A program made the position numbers and the translations under genes. A stretch of 64,000 nt of DNA from Cladorhizidae sp. MBARI D1340-BT2 (taxonomy: Eukaryota > Porifera > Demospongiae > Poecilosclerida > Cladorhizidae). The notes under the pieces are model-generated. The model worked only from the letters and a program-made list of their open reading frames with translations, ran no database searches and had not been told where the DNA came from. Of the stretch, positions 34,886 through 45,779 are shown one piece after another. The DNA is taken from positions 19,735,490 to 19,799,489 of the forward strand of contig JAQNBH010000014.1 in the NCBI GenBank assembly GCA_028752905.1. Direction: 5' to 3'. Numbering within the stretch: the stretch's first letter is position 1; every line of letters starts with the position of its first letter.

Positions 34886-35050
34886 CGGTTATGTAATTGT
34901 CTGGTTAAAAATCCACTTTTGGGTTATAGCTTTCCACTCTTTGGATTCTATACGTTGTAGATCCAGAAAATTGAAGAGGTGGGTTCTTCCAATAAACTTT
35001 ATGACTGCCACACTCACTTTATTAAACCACATCCAGTTTTCAAAAGTCAT
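34886..35050. other. Flank between hAT 4 and piggyBac
   Basis: No gene. It may contain the right end of hAT 4, but no inverted copy of its left end is visible here. Confidence 0.3.
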
Positions 35051-35054
35051 TTAA

Positions 35055-37460
35055 CCCTTTGTCATGCAATAGCCAATATAGTGGCTTGACCCCCTATCAT
35101 GCAGGAACATTATAGTTTAAACTTTGCCCTCATGCACTTGTCTATCAATACTATATACTATCTTATGAACTTTCTTATGTAAAAATGCAAATTATCTTGA
35201 TGCATACTCATAATATTATATATATGTTTGAAATTACAACATTTTAATAAATGAATTTTATTGATATTTGTAAACTGTCCGACAATTTCATTATGCAAAG
35301 AGATAGAGTATCACTTGGTATGATAAAGACGAAAGCATGGAACTACGCATAAGGGCACAGGCTCACTAGTATTACAATCTTTGCAGCAAAATCTTGTGCG
35401 ACGTCTCTCTTTGCTTCTACTACAGATTCGACACTGGAGTTGTTTCGACAACTTGCCAGGATAGTGTTGTTCAGTAAACATCAGAGAGGGGGATCCATCC
35501 ATTGTGGTGCGTCCTCTTTTACGATGTTTTCGTGAGTTATGTGAAGATAGCAATTCTCTGGCGAGTTCCAAACGAAAACTTTTTTGATCCAATTGAGGTT
35601 GATGGGGAGTTGCAGATTGAATTATGTATGCATTCACAATGCACATATCTAAAATGAAATAAAACAGTCTAGGCCACCATTTCTTTGACCTTCTGCTACA
35701 AGAATACACTTTCCTTTTAGCATCGGCCAGATCAACTCCACCCATACCAGAATTATAGCCCTTTACTGCAAGGGGGCACTCAACTGTAGCTTGAGTGCCA
35801 TCTTTGTTCCTTCGTAAAACTACAGTTTTCTTTGTAGGTTCAAATGTAGTGTCGATGAAGTACACCAGCTTCTTATCTTGCCATGCAATACAATGGACTG
35901 TTGAATTTTCGACAAGTTCACTATTGGAGACGCCTCTGGCTAGCTTGACCTTTTTCAGACACTCAGGAAACTTCTTGCGATTACACCTAGCAGTACCACA
36001 GGAATAAGTGCTGTAGTGCTCTAAAAGGTCACGTGCAAGATCAACACTTGTAAAGAAATTATCATAAAATACAAAATGACCCAAACCTTGGAATGGTTCC
36101 ACCAGTTTCTTGACTACAGCTGCACCTAACCCATCACCATCACGCACACCCCTACTAGAAGCACCAGTGTATATATCAAAATTGCACATGTATCCAGTAG
36201 CAGCATCACATAAGCACCACACCTTATACCCACGCTTGGTGGGCTTCATAGGCATGTATTGTTTGAGAGAACTCCTCCCTTTGAAGCCAACCATAGCTTC
36301 ATCAACACTCACTTCACGGGAGGGCTTCTACACACGCATAAAATTTTCTCGTGCTATAGTGAGAAGTGGTCGAATTTTATGTAGCCTGTCATATTCTGGA
36401 TCACATCTTGGCTTCACTGTCAAATTATCATTCAAGTGTAAGCAGCTCAATATGAGTTTGAAACGATTTATTGGCATTCCATCCACAATGCCAGGAACTT
36501 TCAAAAGAACATCGGAACACCAATAATCTTCCATCTGAGGAAGTTGATGTAACCCCATTGCTATGATTATACCCAAAAATAATTTAATTTCACTCACACA
36601 TGTATCAACCCAAGGATATCGATCACTTGGTGGATTTTGAGCTGCATAGAGGTTAGTTTGATCCACTATCAGCTTGAAAATGTTATCAAAAACTATCATA
36701 AAGAAATCGAGTGGAGTGGCGTCAGAATGAAGGAGCAAAGAAGGTCCCGTTTGAGCAGTAAACGGTAAAGGATTGAAAGGGATATCTCTACTTCGAGCAG
36801 GAATAGCTCTAGAAGGAGGTGCAGTTGTAGAAGGGCTTGTAGCTGTAGGTTGGGGGGAAGGGGTACGATTCACATCAGAATTTAGTGAAGATGGTGGTGA
36901 TTGATTCATGCTTGGAGGCGAAAGAGGTGGAGGTGAAGGAGGCAAAGCTGAAGTACCAGGTTTATCAGAGACTGTACTACGTTGAACATTATCAAGGGGG
37001 TTGATTTGAGAAGTAAAGTCTTCCAAATCACTCAGGTCATCTTCATCAGAGTTGTCCCAGTCAATGTCCTTATCAAACATAGCAAGGACTTGTTCACAAG
37101 AGTAAACAGCCATTCTAGATGGGGAAAGGGAGAGGGAAATGACTTTGTGAAGTCATAAAAAGTATAGCTACGCATTTAGCTGTATTATTTATACTCAAAA
37201 TCTCGAAGAACATACCTCGAAACAGAACTTTTTCAAATGGATGTCTCACACTTGTGAGTGCTGTATCTCAGCCCAGGAACAAGCTACAAAGACTGTCTTA
37301 CGCTTAGACTGTCCTCTTGAGTTGCACTTTCACGTGATACTATAATCATTCAAATATTGCTGAGTCATGACTAGTTACTGAGCATGTGCAGTGAGAGCCA
37401 AATTAGTGGCTTTTGCACTTGAAAAGGTCAAAGTAATTGCGTGAGCTGCATGATAAAAGG
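35055..37460 (-). mobile_element. piggyBac transposon
   Basis: Flanked by TTAA at 35,051-35,054 and 37,461-37,464. The left end reads CCCTTTGTCATGCA and the inverted right end CCTTTTATCATGCA. It contains one transposase gene on the minus strand covering most of its length, at the normal size for the family. Confidence 0.93.
35311..37113 (-). pseudogene. piggyBac transposase, one in-frame stop
   Basis: 600 codons if a single TAG (36,328-36,330, after ENFMRV) is ignored; the frame is otherwise unbroken. The N-terminus is acidic and then Pro/Ser-rich (DKDIDWDNSDEDDLSDLED). The DDE core follows: SVDEAMVGFKGR has the first Asp, FVFYDNFFTS the second, and YNSGMGGVDLAD the third. The C-terminal cysteine-rich domain reads CRICSRSKERRRTRFCCKDC and ends LYHTK. 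Length and order fit active piggyBac transposases. It needs only the stop to be explained by mutation, polymorphism, readthrough or sequence error. It is the best-preserved transposase in the window. Confidence 0.92.
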
Positions 37461-37464
37461 TTAA

Positions 37465-38470
37465 ATAATGAGCATGCATGCAGAGTGATAAAAGTGAATA
37501 GTTACAGCCTTGATGGTTTATTAGCTTTCATGGTTAATTATTGAGACCATTTCTGACCCAGCTTAAAATACGATAACTCTGCTTTTCACAAGCATGGTGG
37601 GTACGGGTAAAGATGACCTGCTATAACCTATTCTAGACAACTGCTTACTTATAACCTGCTTCTGCTATCTCTAGTCAATACAGCTAGCTAATTACTTGAT
37701 TAACTCCAGACAAAAGAACTTGCTCAACATTGTGAGTAAATGTGGAACAATGGCTGAAGTAGCATAACGGGAAGACTTTGACCACCCAAGGGGAACCATA
37801 GATTCTGGACTGCCCTGTGAAGTGGCCTACTGAAGCCTATCATTATCATATAATTCAACCTGTGGTCACTATCTGCAGCCAAATATGTGACTTGGTTCTT
37901 CACATAACCCAACCTGTAGTCACTACGTGCAGCCAAACATGTAACATGGTTCTTATCAATGATCATCAAGCTGCCAGACCCAAAGATACCTGCTGAGTCA
38001 CATCTGTGGATAGCCCGGCATCATAAAAGGCAGTGCATCTTGGTTTCATGCACACTTCTATTAGCTGTTCAGTTTTGTCTATTGCTAGTTTTGCTTTCAT
38101 GTAAATTAAAGCATCTTGACCATGAATATGTATAATTCAGGGATAGAAATTAGGGAGCGGAAGAGGGCTAAACTCTCAATAATTATTAGTGTGACAAAGG
38201 TACATTTGGAACTAAATGTCATAAAAATTCCCGCATGCACCTCTAAACCAAGCATAGAAGTTCTCCACCATTACCCAATTACAATCCTCTATCTGGCCCA
38301 AAAGTCAGCTCTCCATCTCGCTTGGACAGGTTGGGCACGACTCTTTGCCTATAGAAAATCTGCCTAACCTGCATTTGCATTGTACTGGAAAACGTACCCT
38401 CACATAGTTACCAGGAGGAATATGATCTGCTTCTTGCTCAGCTCCTAATATGTCAAGATCTCTAAAGTAG
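37465..38470. other. Unassigned stretch with a short duplication
   Basis: A 57-bp imperfect direct duplication lies at about 37,850-37,960 (caacctgtggtcactatctg, then cagccaaatatgtgacttgg). Around 37,985-38,110 there is a TATA-like cataaaagg and later attaaagc, as in an LTR, but no partner LTR. The ORF at 38,116-38,367 has no recognisable motif. Confidence 0.35.
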
Positions 38471-38472
38471 TA

Positions 38473-39057
38473 CAGTAGACCCTGACTAATCTGAATAGCC
38501 TCGGGATCAGAGTAGTTTGGATTAGTGAAATTTTCGGATTAGTGAAATTTTCGGATTAGTGAAATTTATGAATATCATTATATTGAACTCTATTTTTTGG
38601 CATGTGTGGGTTGAATACTGGGTGGTGGGAGTACAAGTTATTTTTAATCATTATGATCCCTTCCCATCCTCATTCTTTTAGCAGATCTCTGGAGTCCCAT
38701 CTCAGTCAACTTCCTTTTGCATTCTTACAACTCGCTGCCCTTCTTCTTTATGTCTGAGATAGTTGAGACTCCAACTCCATACTGTTCAGATAGTAACTTG
38801 TAGCTTTTCTTCCTGAGCTGGTCCAGGATCTCGACCTTCTCCTCGATGGTAAGGCTCTTGTGTGCTCTTTTCTTTTCCATATCACTGCAGCTGCATTGTA
38901 TGATATGCTCGTGGTAGGTTTGAAGTTCAATAATGGCATGCATTTTGAATGTTTTTATTATAATTTTTTTTAATATATATATTTTTTCTTTTTTCTTCTT
39001 CAGTTCGGATTAGTGAGGTTTCGGATTAACGGGGTCCGGATTAGCGAGGGTCTACTG
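38473..39057 (-). mobile_element. pogo/Tigger-like remnant
   Basis: Flanked by TA on both sides (38,471-38,472 and 39,058-39,059). The ends read CAGTAGACCCTGACTAATCT and, inverted, CAGTAGACCCTCGCTAATCC. Subterminal repeats of tcggattagtgaaatt lie at the left. At 585 bp it keeps only the DNA-binding start of its transposase. Confidence 0.87.
38725..38880 (-). pseudogene. CENP-B/pogo N-terminal helix-turn-helix fragment
   Basis: The frame reads KSLTIEEKVEILDQLRKK and LSEQYGVGVSTISDIKK. This is the psq-type helix-turn-helix that starts pogo/Tigger transposases and CENP-B. The catalytic DDE domain is absent. Confidence 0.82.
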
Positions 39058-39059
39058 TA

Positions 39060-40833
39060 GAACAAAAATTAAGAGCTTTGCATAATTCGTTCTAGCTGAG
39101 GCTATATAGGTGTAATTTGTTGGGAAGAAGCTAATTATATTTCATCTAATATGACGTGATTCAACCAACCAAGACAAATTCCTTTACAATTAATATTTCA
39201 AGTTCTCTCTAGATGATAGTTAACCACCTACTCTCTCTCTCTCCCAATGATACTTGCAAGGCACTAGGTAGAGCTATAGGAAAATCTTCTTCAAGAAACG
39301 CCAATGGAATGGCTAGAAATTATATATACCAGTCAGACTCTCAGTGGGCATGAGCTTCATAATACCATTTTTTTAACAAAGTGAAAAATAACTGTGGCTA
39401 TAATTTCGGAGATCCATAAATTGCGTGCACTTTACTCTATGAATGATTTATAGCTTAAAAGATAGCTCTCTCTGTATGCACTTTTTATAAACTCTTACAC
39501 AGGTACAACTATGCTCCAGTTACAGGTAGTCAAGTTGGGGACCTCAAAACCTGCATGCCCCAATTTTCTGCAGTTCTACCTCCTAATTGGAAAGTGCTAG
39601 ATGTTCCAATAGCTGGAGGAAGCCCAACTTACAAAATGAGTGTTTTCATTAAGTGCTAACATGTGAGTACATGGTCAAGTGTGCGGGTGAAAATTTATTT
39701 CATGAAATTGATTTTCAACCCACATGCATAAGATATCGAATTTCGGTATACAAAATAGAATTTAACTTTCTTCCTCACTTTCTCTTATGGTATACTATGT
39801 CAGGGGAAACTATGCATTGCTCAATTTTTAGTTAGTGTCATATAATAAGTAAAACCATTACAATAACCAGCACCCAAGACCACTGGACAGGTTCTGTGGT
39901 ATTTGTGGTGCATAATAGAAGCTTTAGGTTCCCTCCTACAGCAAGTATGCCATGTTTTTGGTGAGAGTTGCAGGCACTTTGTCTGTGGATTCTCCTGTGT
40001 TGGTGAACCTTCTAGACTTAGAAACCTGTTTTCCTTTAGAGTAATGCACTCTGTCATGTGACATGAACAGAAATATTGATATCTAAAAACACAGACAACA
40101 TGCACAAACAATATAGCTGCATAATAGGACAATGATTCTTGGACTGGTTCCATATGGGACTGCATGGTGGCTCCAAAAACTGCCATATCCCAAACAACCC
40201 AAACCAGAAGTTATAATGAGTCACACACAGACAGTCCTTCAGCATTCACTTTATTATATCTGTACTCTCTAGACTGACTAGATAGTGATTAAGCATTTTA
40301 ATGTACCCAACATTCCAAGCCTTATTGATGAAACTGTGCTTGGTGCCTAAGCTTGATAGAATGTGCAATCCTAGGTGGCAATGGTTTGGGAAAGCGGATA
40401 AATAAGAAGTAGGTAGATATAGGAATGTAGACCCATTATTAAAGTCAGGTCAGTTCCCATTACTTGTATTACATCTGTTTCCTGTAAACACATTCCGATG
40501 TTGTTCAATGGCGCTAAGAAAAAAAGGAGACCCGAAGGATGGCAAAACTTCCTGAAATCAATTAGGCACGGGATTTTTTTCTCAAAATCTCACCTGGTAC
40601 TTCAGACATGACTGCAATTAATATATTGGTGGTGAGACAGTACCCTGTATTAGATGCAGTGTGTCTGTAACAAGAAAATGGCAATTAATGTATACCAGTG
40701 GCTTAGGAAAGTGTGCTCTGCAGCACTATGTCGGAACCAGATTGTGCTTGTTGGTGTTGGATCTGTTATTCAAATAGAGGAGTCACAGTTCACACACAAA
40801 TCCAAGGAATCACTGTAACATTGATATGTTAAT
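39060..40833. other. Unassigned stretch
   Basis: AT-rich. Small ORFs such as 39,821-40,186 (minus) show no domain. No transposon ends or RNA genes are recognised. Confidence 0.35.
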
Positions 40834-40943
40834 GAATATAATAATCGTCGTCCTCTTCCTGCCTGGGCACGACCGGTGCAATCACCAGCCTTTCGGCCCT
40901 TTGTCTGAACACAATGCTCGGTTTCCCCCTGATGCTCCGCATA
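40834..40943 (-). mobile_element. 5'-truncated 3' end of LINE family 2
   Basis: The complement matches the last part of family 2 at about 58,115-58,240 (gcatgctcggtttcccc type, gtgcccaggct, gtcgtc, ending attcatt). It is a dead-on-arrival copy that reaches the same 3' terminus as the copy next to 18S, but with unrelated flanking DNA. It therefore confirms where family 2 ends. Confidence 0.75.
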
Positions 40944-41140
40944 CATTAGGCGCCATAAAAAACTTGGCGTTTCGTTTAAACGCTTCCAACTGGCTTAAAA
41001 GTACGTTCAGACGCATAAAGGTTGTAGATGCACGACGTTCTAAACGTTTAGGTGCATAAAAGGAATGGATCATCGCGAGTTGCACGTGGCAGTGATTTGA
41101 GTTCGTGTATTCGTCGTACCAAAAAAAATTCTTAATTTAA

Positions 41141-42496
41141 AGGTTTGAAGGCGCCGACCATTGTTAGGACCTTGGAGAAGGAGGGTTTGACGGCCATGAG
41201 GCAAGGGGTCGACTACTTCCTAAAGCGCTATCAAGAAACCCACACGATAGCCAGGCGGTTGGGTAGCGGGAGACTGTCGAAGATAACGGCAGCCGTCCTA
41301 GAGATAGTGGAAGAGAGGATGCTAATAAACGATGTAACGACTGCCTACCAGCTGCATGAACTTCTCAACAAAAAGGGATTTCCATTGTCGTTGAGGAAAA
41401 TTCTACGGTGTAGAACGTCACTCGGCTGGACTTTTCGGGGTAGCTCTTACTGCCAGTTAATGAGACGTCAACAAGGTTCGTTGCTTTCTTGGGATTGTTA
41501 AGGGTGTTTTTTTGGTTTTCAGTTAAGCTGCTTATAAAGGCCTGCTCTGTTGATGTAGCCGCTGTTTGTGATCATTCTCCTTCCAATTATAATCCCCATT
41601 CCATCTTTAGATCAAGAGGTTAGAGTGGGCACAACAATTTGTGGGAGAGGCGGCTGTTGGGTTTGAAAATGTCCTCTGGACCGATGAATGCACGGTCCAA
41701 CTTGAAACCCACCGATGCTTTTGTTGTAGGAAAATTGGACAACCTGTTAAGAACAAACCAAGGTAATCATATGTTGGTCTTACGCAGTAGGTGAGCTTGT
41801 GTGCATTTGTTGTTACAGGAGGTCATTATTTTGTTCTTAATCCAATGAGGTTGATATGGCTGTTAAAATATTACGAGCTATATATTTTAGTTTTTGGTTC
41901 AAGCTTCTGATCCACAGGATTTCCCCCATATTGCATCATTGCTCACTCAGCAACCCAGGTGTCTCTAGCCTTGGCAAGACTTGACAAACAACATGCATGC
42001 AATTTAAATATGTAAACCAACAGAGATTGTGATGATCTTTACCACAATCAGAAGAGTAATAAAAATTAGGGTGGCTAAATCTTTGAGGTGTGATGTATTA
42101 CCTAAGCCATAGCTATGATATAAACTTGTCTTCAATTCACAGGGCAAAGTATCCTGTCAAGGTTCATGTATGGGCAAGCATCAGTATACAAGGGAAAACA
42201 GGAATATGTATATTCGATGGCATCATGCAGGCACGTCTATATGTAGAAATTTTGGAAGAAGCTTTGCTGCTCTACATCCTTCCCAGTTGGCAAGACAATT
42301 CTTTGAGTCAAACTCGATCATCAGGTGGAAAATTCCGCCGGAATCTCCTGACGCAAATCCATTTGAAAACTTGTGGCATGAGCATAAGGAATATATAAGG
42401 AGAGAAGTTAAGCCGACAAATAAGGAAGAGTTGGTGGCAGGGATAAAAAGGTTTTGGGAAACATTGGATCTAGTTAAATGTCCGAGGTATATCTGA
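41141..42496 (+). pseudogene. Tc1-like (IS630) transposase, three exons, broken
   Basis: Exon 1 has the paired helix-turn-helix: KAPTIVRTLEKEGLTAMRQG, FLKRYQETHTIARRLGSGR and RCRTSLGWTFRGSSYCQLMR. Exon 2 (about 41,610-41,762) reads LEWAQQFVGEAAVGFENVLW then TDECTVQLETHR with the first catalytic Asp, and ends at a GTAATC donor. Exon 3 (from about 42,144) reads AKYPVKVHVWASI and IFDGIMQARLYVEIL. A deletion has removed the second catalytic Asp (QDND block), and a frame change precedes PPESPDANPFENLWHEHKEY with the Glu. It ends at TGA 42,494. The ends of the element are not located. Confidence 0.87.
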
Positions 42497-42595
42497 CATT
42501 TGAGAAAAGTATTCCTCAGATAATCGAACTAAATGGTGCTGCAACTGTATATTAATAAGAGCATTTGCATGTATATTTACTTTTTTTTTGGTTCT

Positions 42596-42720
42596 GATAT
42601 TTTAATATATGAATCTTATTATTTAGAAATCAGTATGTATTTAATATATGAATCTTAATTGTTTAGATCAGTATGTATTTAATATTATGTGAATCTTAAT
42701 CGTTTAGAAATCGGTATATA
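42596..42720. repeat. AT-rich tandem repeat
   Basis: Three copies of a unit near atttaatatatgaatcttaa, ttgtttagaaatcagtatgt, period about 46-50 bp. Confidence 0.8.
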
Positions 42721-42965
42721 TGTATGTACACACCATTATATAATGAAGTGAAGCATTAACAAAATAAATGCATGTCCAGCAACTTTTAGTCTCAAAGCTT
42801 CTTGGATCGCATAAAAATATTACCCGATGTATCCACCTTTGTGAATTCAAGCCTGTAAGGCATCTTTGCCATACAGGCTCACAATTGTGAATTTCATCAG
42901 GCAAATGCTGGATACATATTTATTTTACTGGTAGACCAGGAAGCTCCCTTTATCAAGTTTGATGT

Positions 42966-43035
42966 AGCAGGCATCAGTATACAAGGGAAACTGGAATATA
43001 TATCAATAACATCATTACCTCTGTAAGTAGAAACT
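42966..43035 (+). other. Small duplicated Tc1 fragment
   Basis: gcatcagtatacaagggaaa here repeats exon 3 of the Tc1-like gene at about 42,177, and the likeness continues weakly to the tgtaagtagaaact block. A second decayed copy or local duplication. Confidence 0.7.
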
Positions 43036-43183
43036 ATTCTAAAAAGATTGCATTTCATGAAGCAAAGCAACAAGACTAATTAACAAACAATTATTTAACC
43101 ACTAATTAACATTTATTACACATGACTAATTAACACATGACTAATTAATTATTAAATGTCTAACAAAAATAATTATTATGCGA

Positions 43184-44932
43184 CTATTTCTTGTGCCTCT
43201 TTAATGCCTGCTGTATCGATTCAAGGCATGTTCGCCAAACAGGCTTAAACTCCACTAGATACCTCCAAAATTGTGGATGCACATCGTGTAAATACTTTTT
43301 TTAAAGTTTATCCAATTCTTTGGAAGGTAGAGCTCTCCCCATGGGAGTACACCTTCTAAAGATTTCTGCTCCGAAAACAGCTTCCTTCGCCAACTTGAAT
43401 GCCAATGTGCCAACCTTGCTGATGTTGGCCAGCTGGGGGTATTTCAACAAAACGTCCTCAAAAGTTACGATTATACTGCTGTATCGCAGATGAGGGAAGT
43501 GCATTTGACTGGTAGACAGGTGAGAAAGATTGATTGCCGGGTATCTGTATCAGTATTGCCACGGGTGATGTCCCAACTGCAGTGTGGTCCCAAAAGCAGG
43601 TGGAGGCGGTGGGGCCCCAACAGCAGGTGGAGGTGGTGGGGTCACAACAGCAGGTGGAGGCGGTGGGGTCCCAACAGCAGGTGGAGGCGTCTCATCATCA
43701 GGTGGTGGTATCCCAAATAGAGGCATCGGTGCCGAAGGTGTCAAAAAGCAGGGGCCATGTGACAACTGCAGGCTCAGTGTTCCAATTTTTTATATTATCT
43801 CTTGCTGATTCATCAAGACCTTGTGCAAGAGCTCCTACACTCTGGCCAGCCTGTGGTTGGTATGTATTTCCAGGAACAAAGAATCTGTGAAACACAAGCA
43901 TTGCTAACACTGCTGTTGTTGTACATGTAGAAGACACATTGCCTTCATTTGAACGCAGGAGTATATGAATCACCTGTCTCAGAATTTGAAGCTGAACAAT
44001 TCCCAAACTGGCTGGGAGGTAAATGAGATGGGCTGGAAGATAAGGATGGCCTGTCCGACGGGGTAAGAGATGGGCTCATTACAGGTGGTAAGGGAAGCAT
44101 GGGTTCAGGACGAGTGATATCCAAATCCTTCCTATTTAAAAAAAAATGTATCATTTTAAAAGTAGCAAATGAAGTTAGATTATTAAACTCACACATAGGA
44201 GAAACTACTCGACAACGCTTGGTTGGCCGAACTCCAAACTCACCCATAGGAGAAACTACTCGACAACGCTTGGTTGGCCGAACTCCACTGCTAAATTTCC
44301 TTTACATTTCACCGGTCTTAAAATAAAAAGACAGATAGATAAGCACATCTTCACCAGCAGGGTTTCATTTAGGGGGGGGGGGGGAATGGCTACCTCCTTT
44401 TTGCCCCCACCCTTGAAATTTTATTATTAAAATTCATTAGAAACTTTATCACATCTTTAACCATCACGCCACCACCCCCTTAATATCCAGATTCCTCCAT
44501 TTGATCCCCTTGGACATTTTTCTAAATGAAACCCTGACCTGTCCCCTAATATTTGCCTACTTATTGTACCAGACTTCTGAGGTGTGGTCAAGTAGCAAAC
44601 AGAGGCCTTGGGTCTATAAGGTGTTGTTGAGTGATGAGGTGTATGAAGGTTGTCCAAGGAATTTTTTCCTACTAAATTAGACTCCAACTGCTCCATTTCA
44701 GTCAGAGTGCCTATGTAAAATAATATTGTATAACCACAGGTTTCATTATTGTGGCTTCCTTACCAATAGCAAAAATCTCTCCCTTATAAACAACTGTCCC
44801 CACCTTAACTTTACAGGTACCTCCCACCAAGGTACCCTGTAGCACTTTGGCTTGTGGGACCACAGACACCGAGTCCTCCATGGGCCAAAATACCAAAATA
44901 AATTCTAAACAAATAACACCATATTGGATCAA
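43184..44932 (-). CDS. BEN-domain gene, multi-exon, possibly decayed
   Basis: BEN domains bind DNA and partner proteins in chromatin regulators. Reading leftwards: a first coding piece (SVSVVPQAKVLQGTLVGG, KGEIFAIG) ends at a GTAAGG donor near 44,764. A second follows an acceptor at 44,712 (GTLTEMEQLESNLVGK). Next comes a piece with a 17-residue repeat (EFGVRPTKRCRVVSPM twice). An exon from about 44,131 follows (KDLDITRPEPMLPLPP). A proline-rich stretch of PPPPPAVGT-type repeats precedes the BEN domain: VLLKYPQLANISKVGTLAFK, EIFRRCTPMGRALP and FWRYLVEFKPVWRTCLESIQ, stop at 43,184. A TAA at 43,301 interrupts the BEN domain in frame. The upstream end is cut by the 28S block at 45,053. Exon borders other than those named are inferred. 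Confidence 0.65.
43596..43700 (-). repeat. 30-bp coding repeat (polyproline)
   Basis: About three and a half copies of caacagcaggtggaggcggt plus ggggtccc. Period 30 bp, so it keeps frame; in the minus frame it encodes TPPPPPAVG units within the BEN-domain gene. Confidence 0.85.
44189..44290 (-). repeat. 51-bp in-frame duplication
   Basis: Two near-identical 51-bp units (aggagaaactactcgacaac, gcttggttggccgaactcca). 51 bp is 17 codons; the minus frame reads the repeated EFGVRPTKRCRVVSPM. Confidence 0.88.
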
Positions 44933-45052
44933 TTAGATGACAAGTACAAATATAATTATATATATTTATCCTTTCGGATAACTTTGGTTAGACAAACAAT
45001 TATCATGCTGCCACAGTGAAACAAAAGTATTGATCCATAAAATCTAAGTCAC

Positions 45053-45114
45053 AAGCTCACGTTCTCTGTTAGCGGGTGAACAATCTGATACGTGGTGAAT
45101 TCTGCCTCGCAATA

Positions 45115-45147
<33 letters not shown>

Positions 45148-45171
45148 AACATCGCTATGAACGCTTTCCTA

Positions 45172-45211
<40 letters not shown>

Positions 45212-45734
45212 GTAGCCTAAAACTCTTAGAGACTAAAGGATCGATAGGCCATGCTTTCACAGTTTGTATTCATACTGAAAATCAAAATCAAGCAAGCTTT
45301 TACCCTTTTGTTCCACGTGAGATTTCCGTTCTCACTGAGCTTGCCTTAGGACACCTGCGTTATCCTCTGACAGATGTGCCGCCCCAGCCAAACTCCCCAT
45401 CTGACACTGTCTTCGACTCGGATCGGCCCTCGGAGAGGACCTTAAATCCAGAAAGTGGGCCGCAAGACCCAGCTCTGCCTCATCGAATAAGTAAAGAAAC
45501 TATGAAAGGTAGTGGTATTTCACCGGCGCCGAAGCTCCCACCTATTCTACACCTCTCATGTCTCTTCATAAAGTCGGACTAGAGTCAAGCTCAACAGGAT
45601 CTTCTTTCTTCTTTCCCTGCTGATTCTGCCAAGCCCGTACCCTTGGCTGCGGTTTCGTAGATAGTAGAGAGGGACAGTGGAAATCTCGTTAATCCATTCA
45701 TGCGTGTCACTAATTAGATGACGAGGCATTTGGT

Positions 45735-45779
<45 letters not shown>

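Larger units (their letters stand above)
23403..34900 (+). mobile_element. hAT transposon 4, host of two nested insertions
   Basis: The left end is placed at CAATGGCGGTTCCAGGGCGG, the CARTGGCGG start common in ZMYM-type hATs, followed by a G/C hairpin. Transposase text continues through the TTF zinc finger, core and C-terminal tail but is split twice. The first break is 24,078-26,369 (palindromic element) and the second is 28,638-34,377 (LTR retrotransposon). Removing both restores continuity at protein level. The native element would be about 3.5 kb. The right terminus is not identified; a 40-bp minisatellite follows the transposase tail and a piggyBac begins at 35,055. It is the oldest layer of this nest. 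Confidence 0.78.

Noticed and set aside
37985..38115. Solo LTR with TATA box and polyadenylation signal
   Set aside because: No TG...CA boundaries, target duplication or partner LTR could be found.
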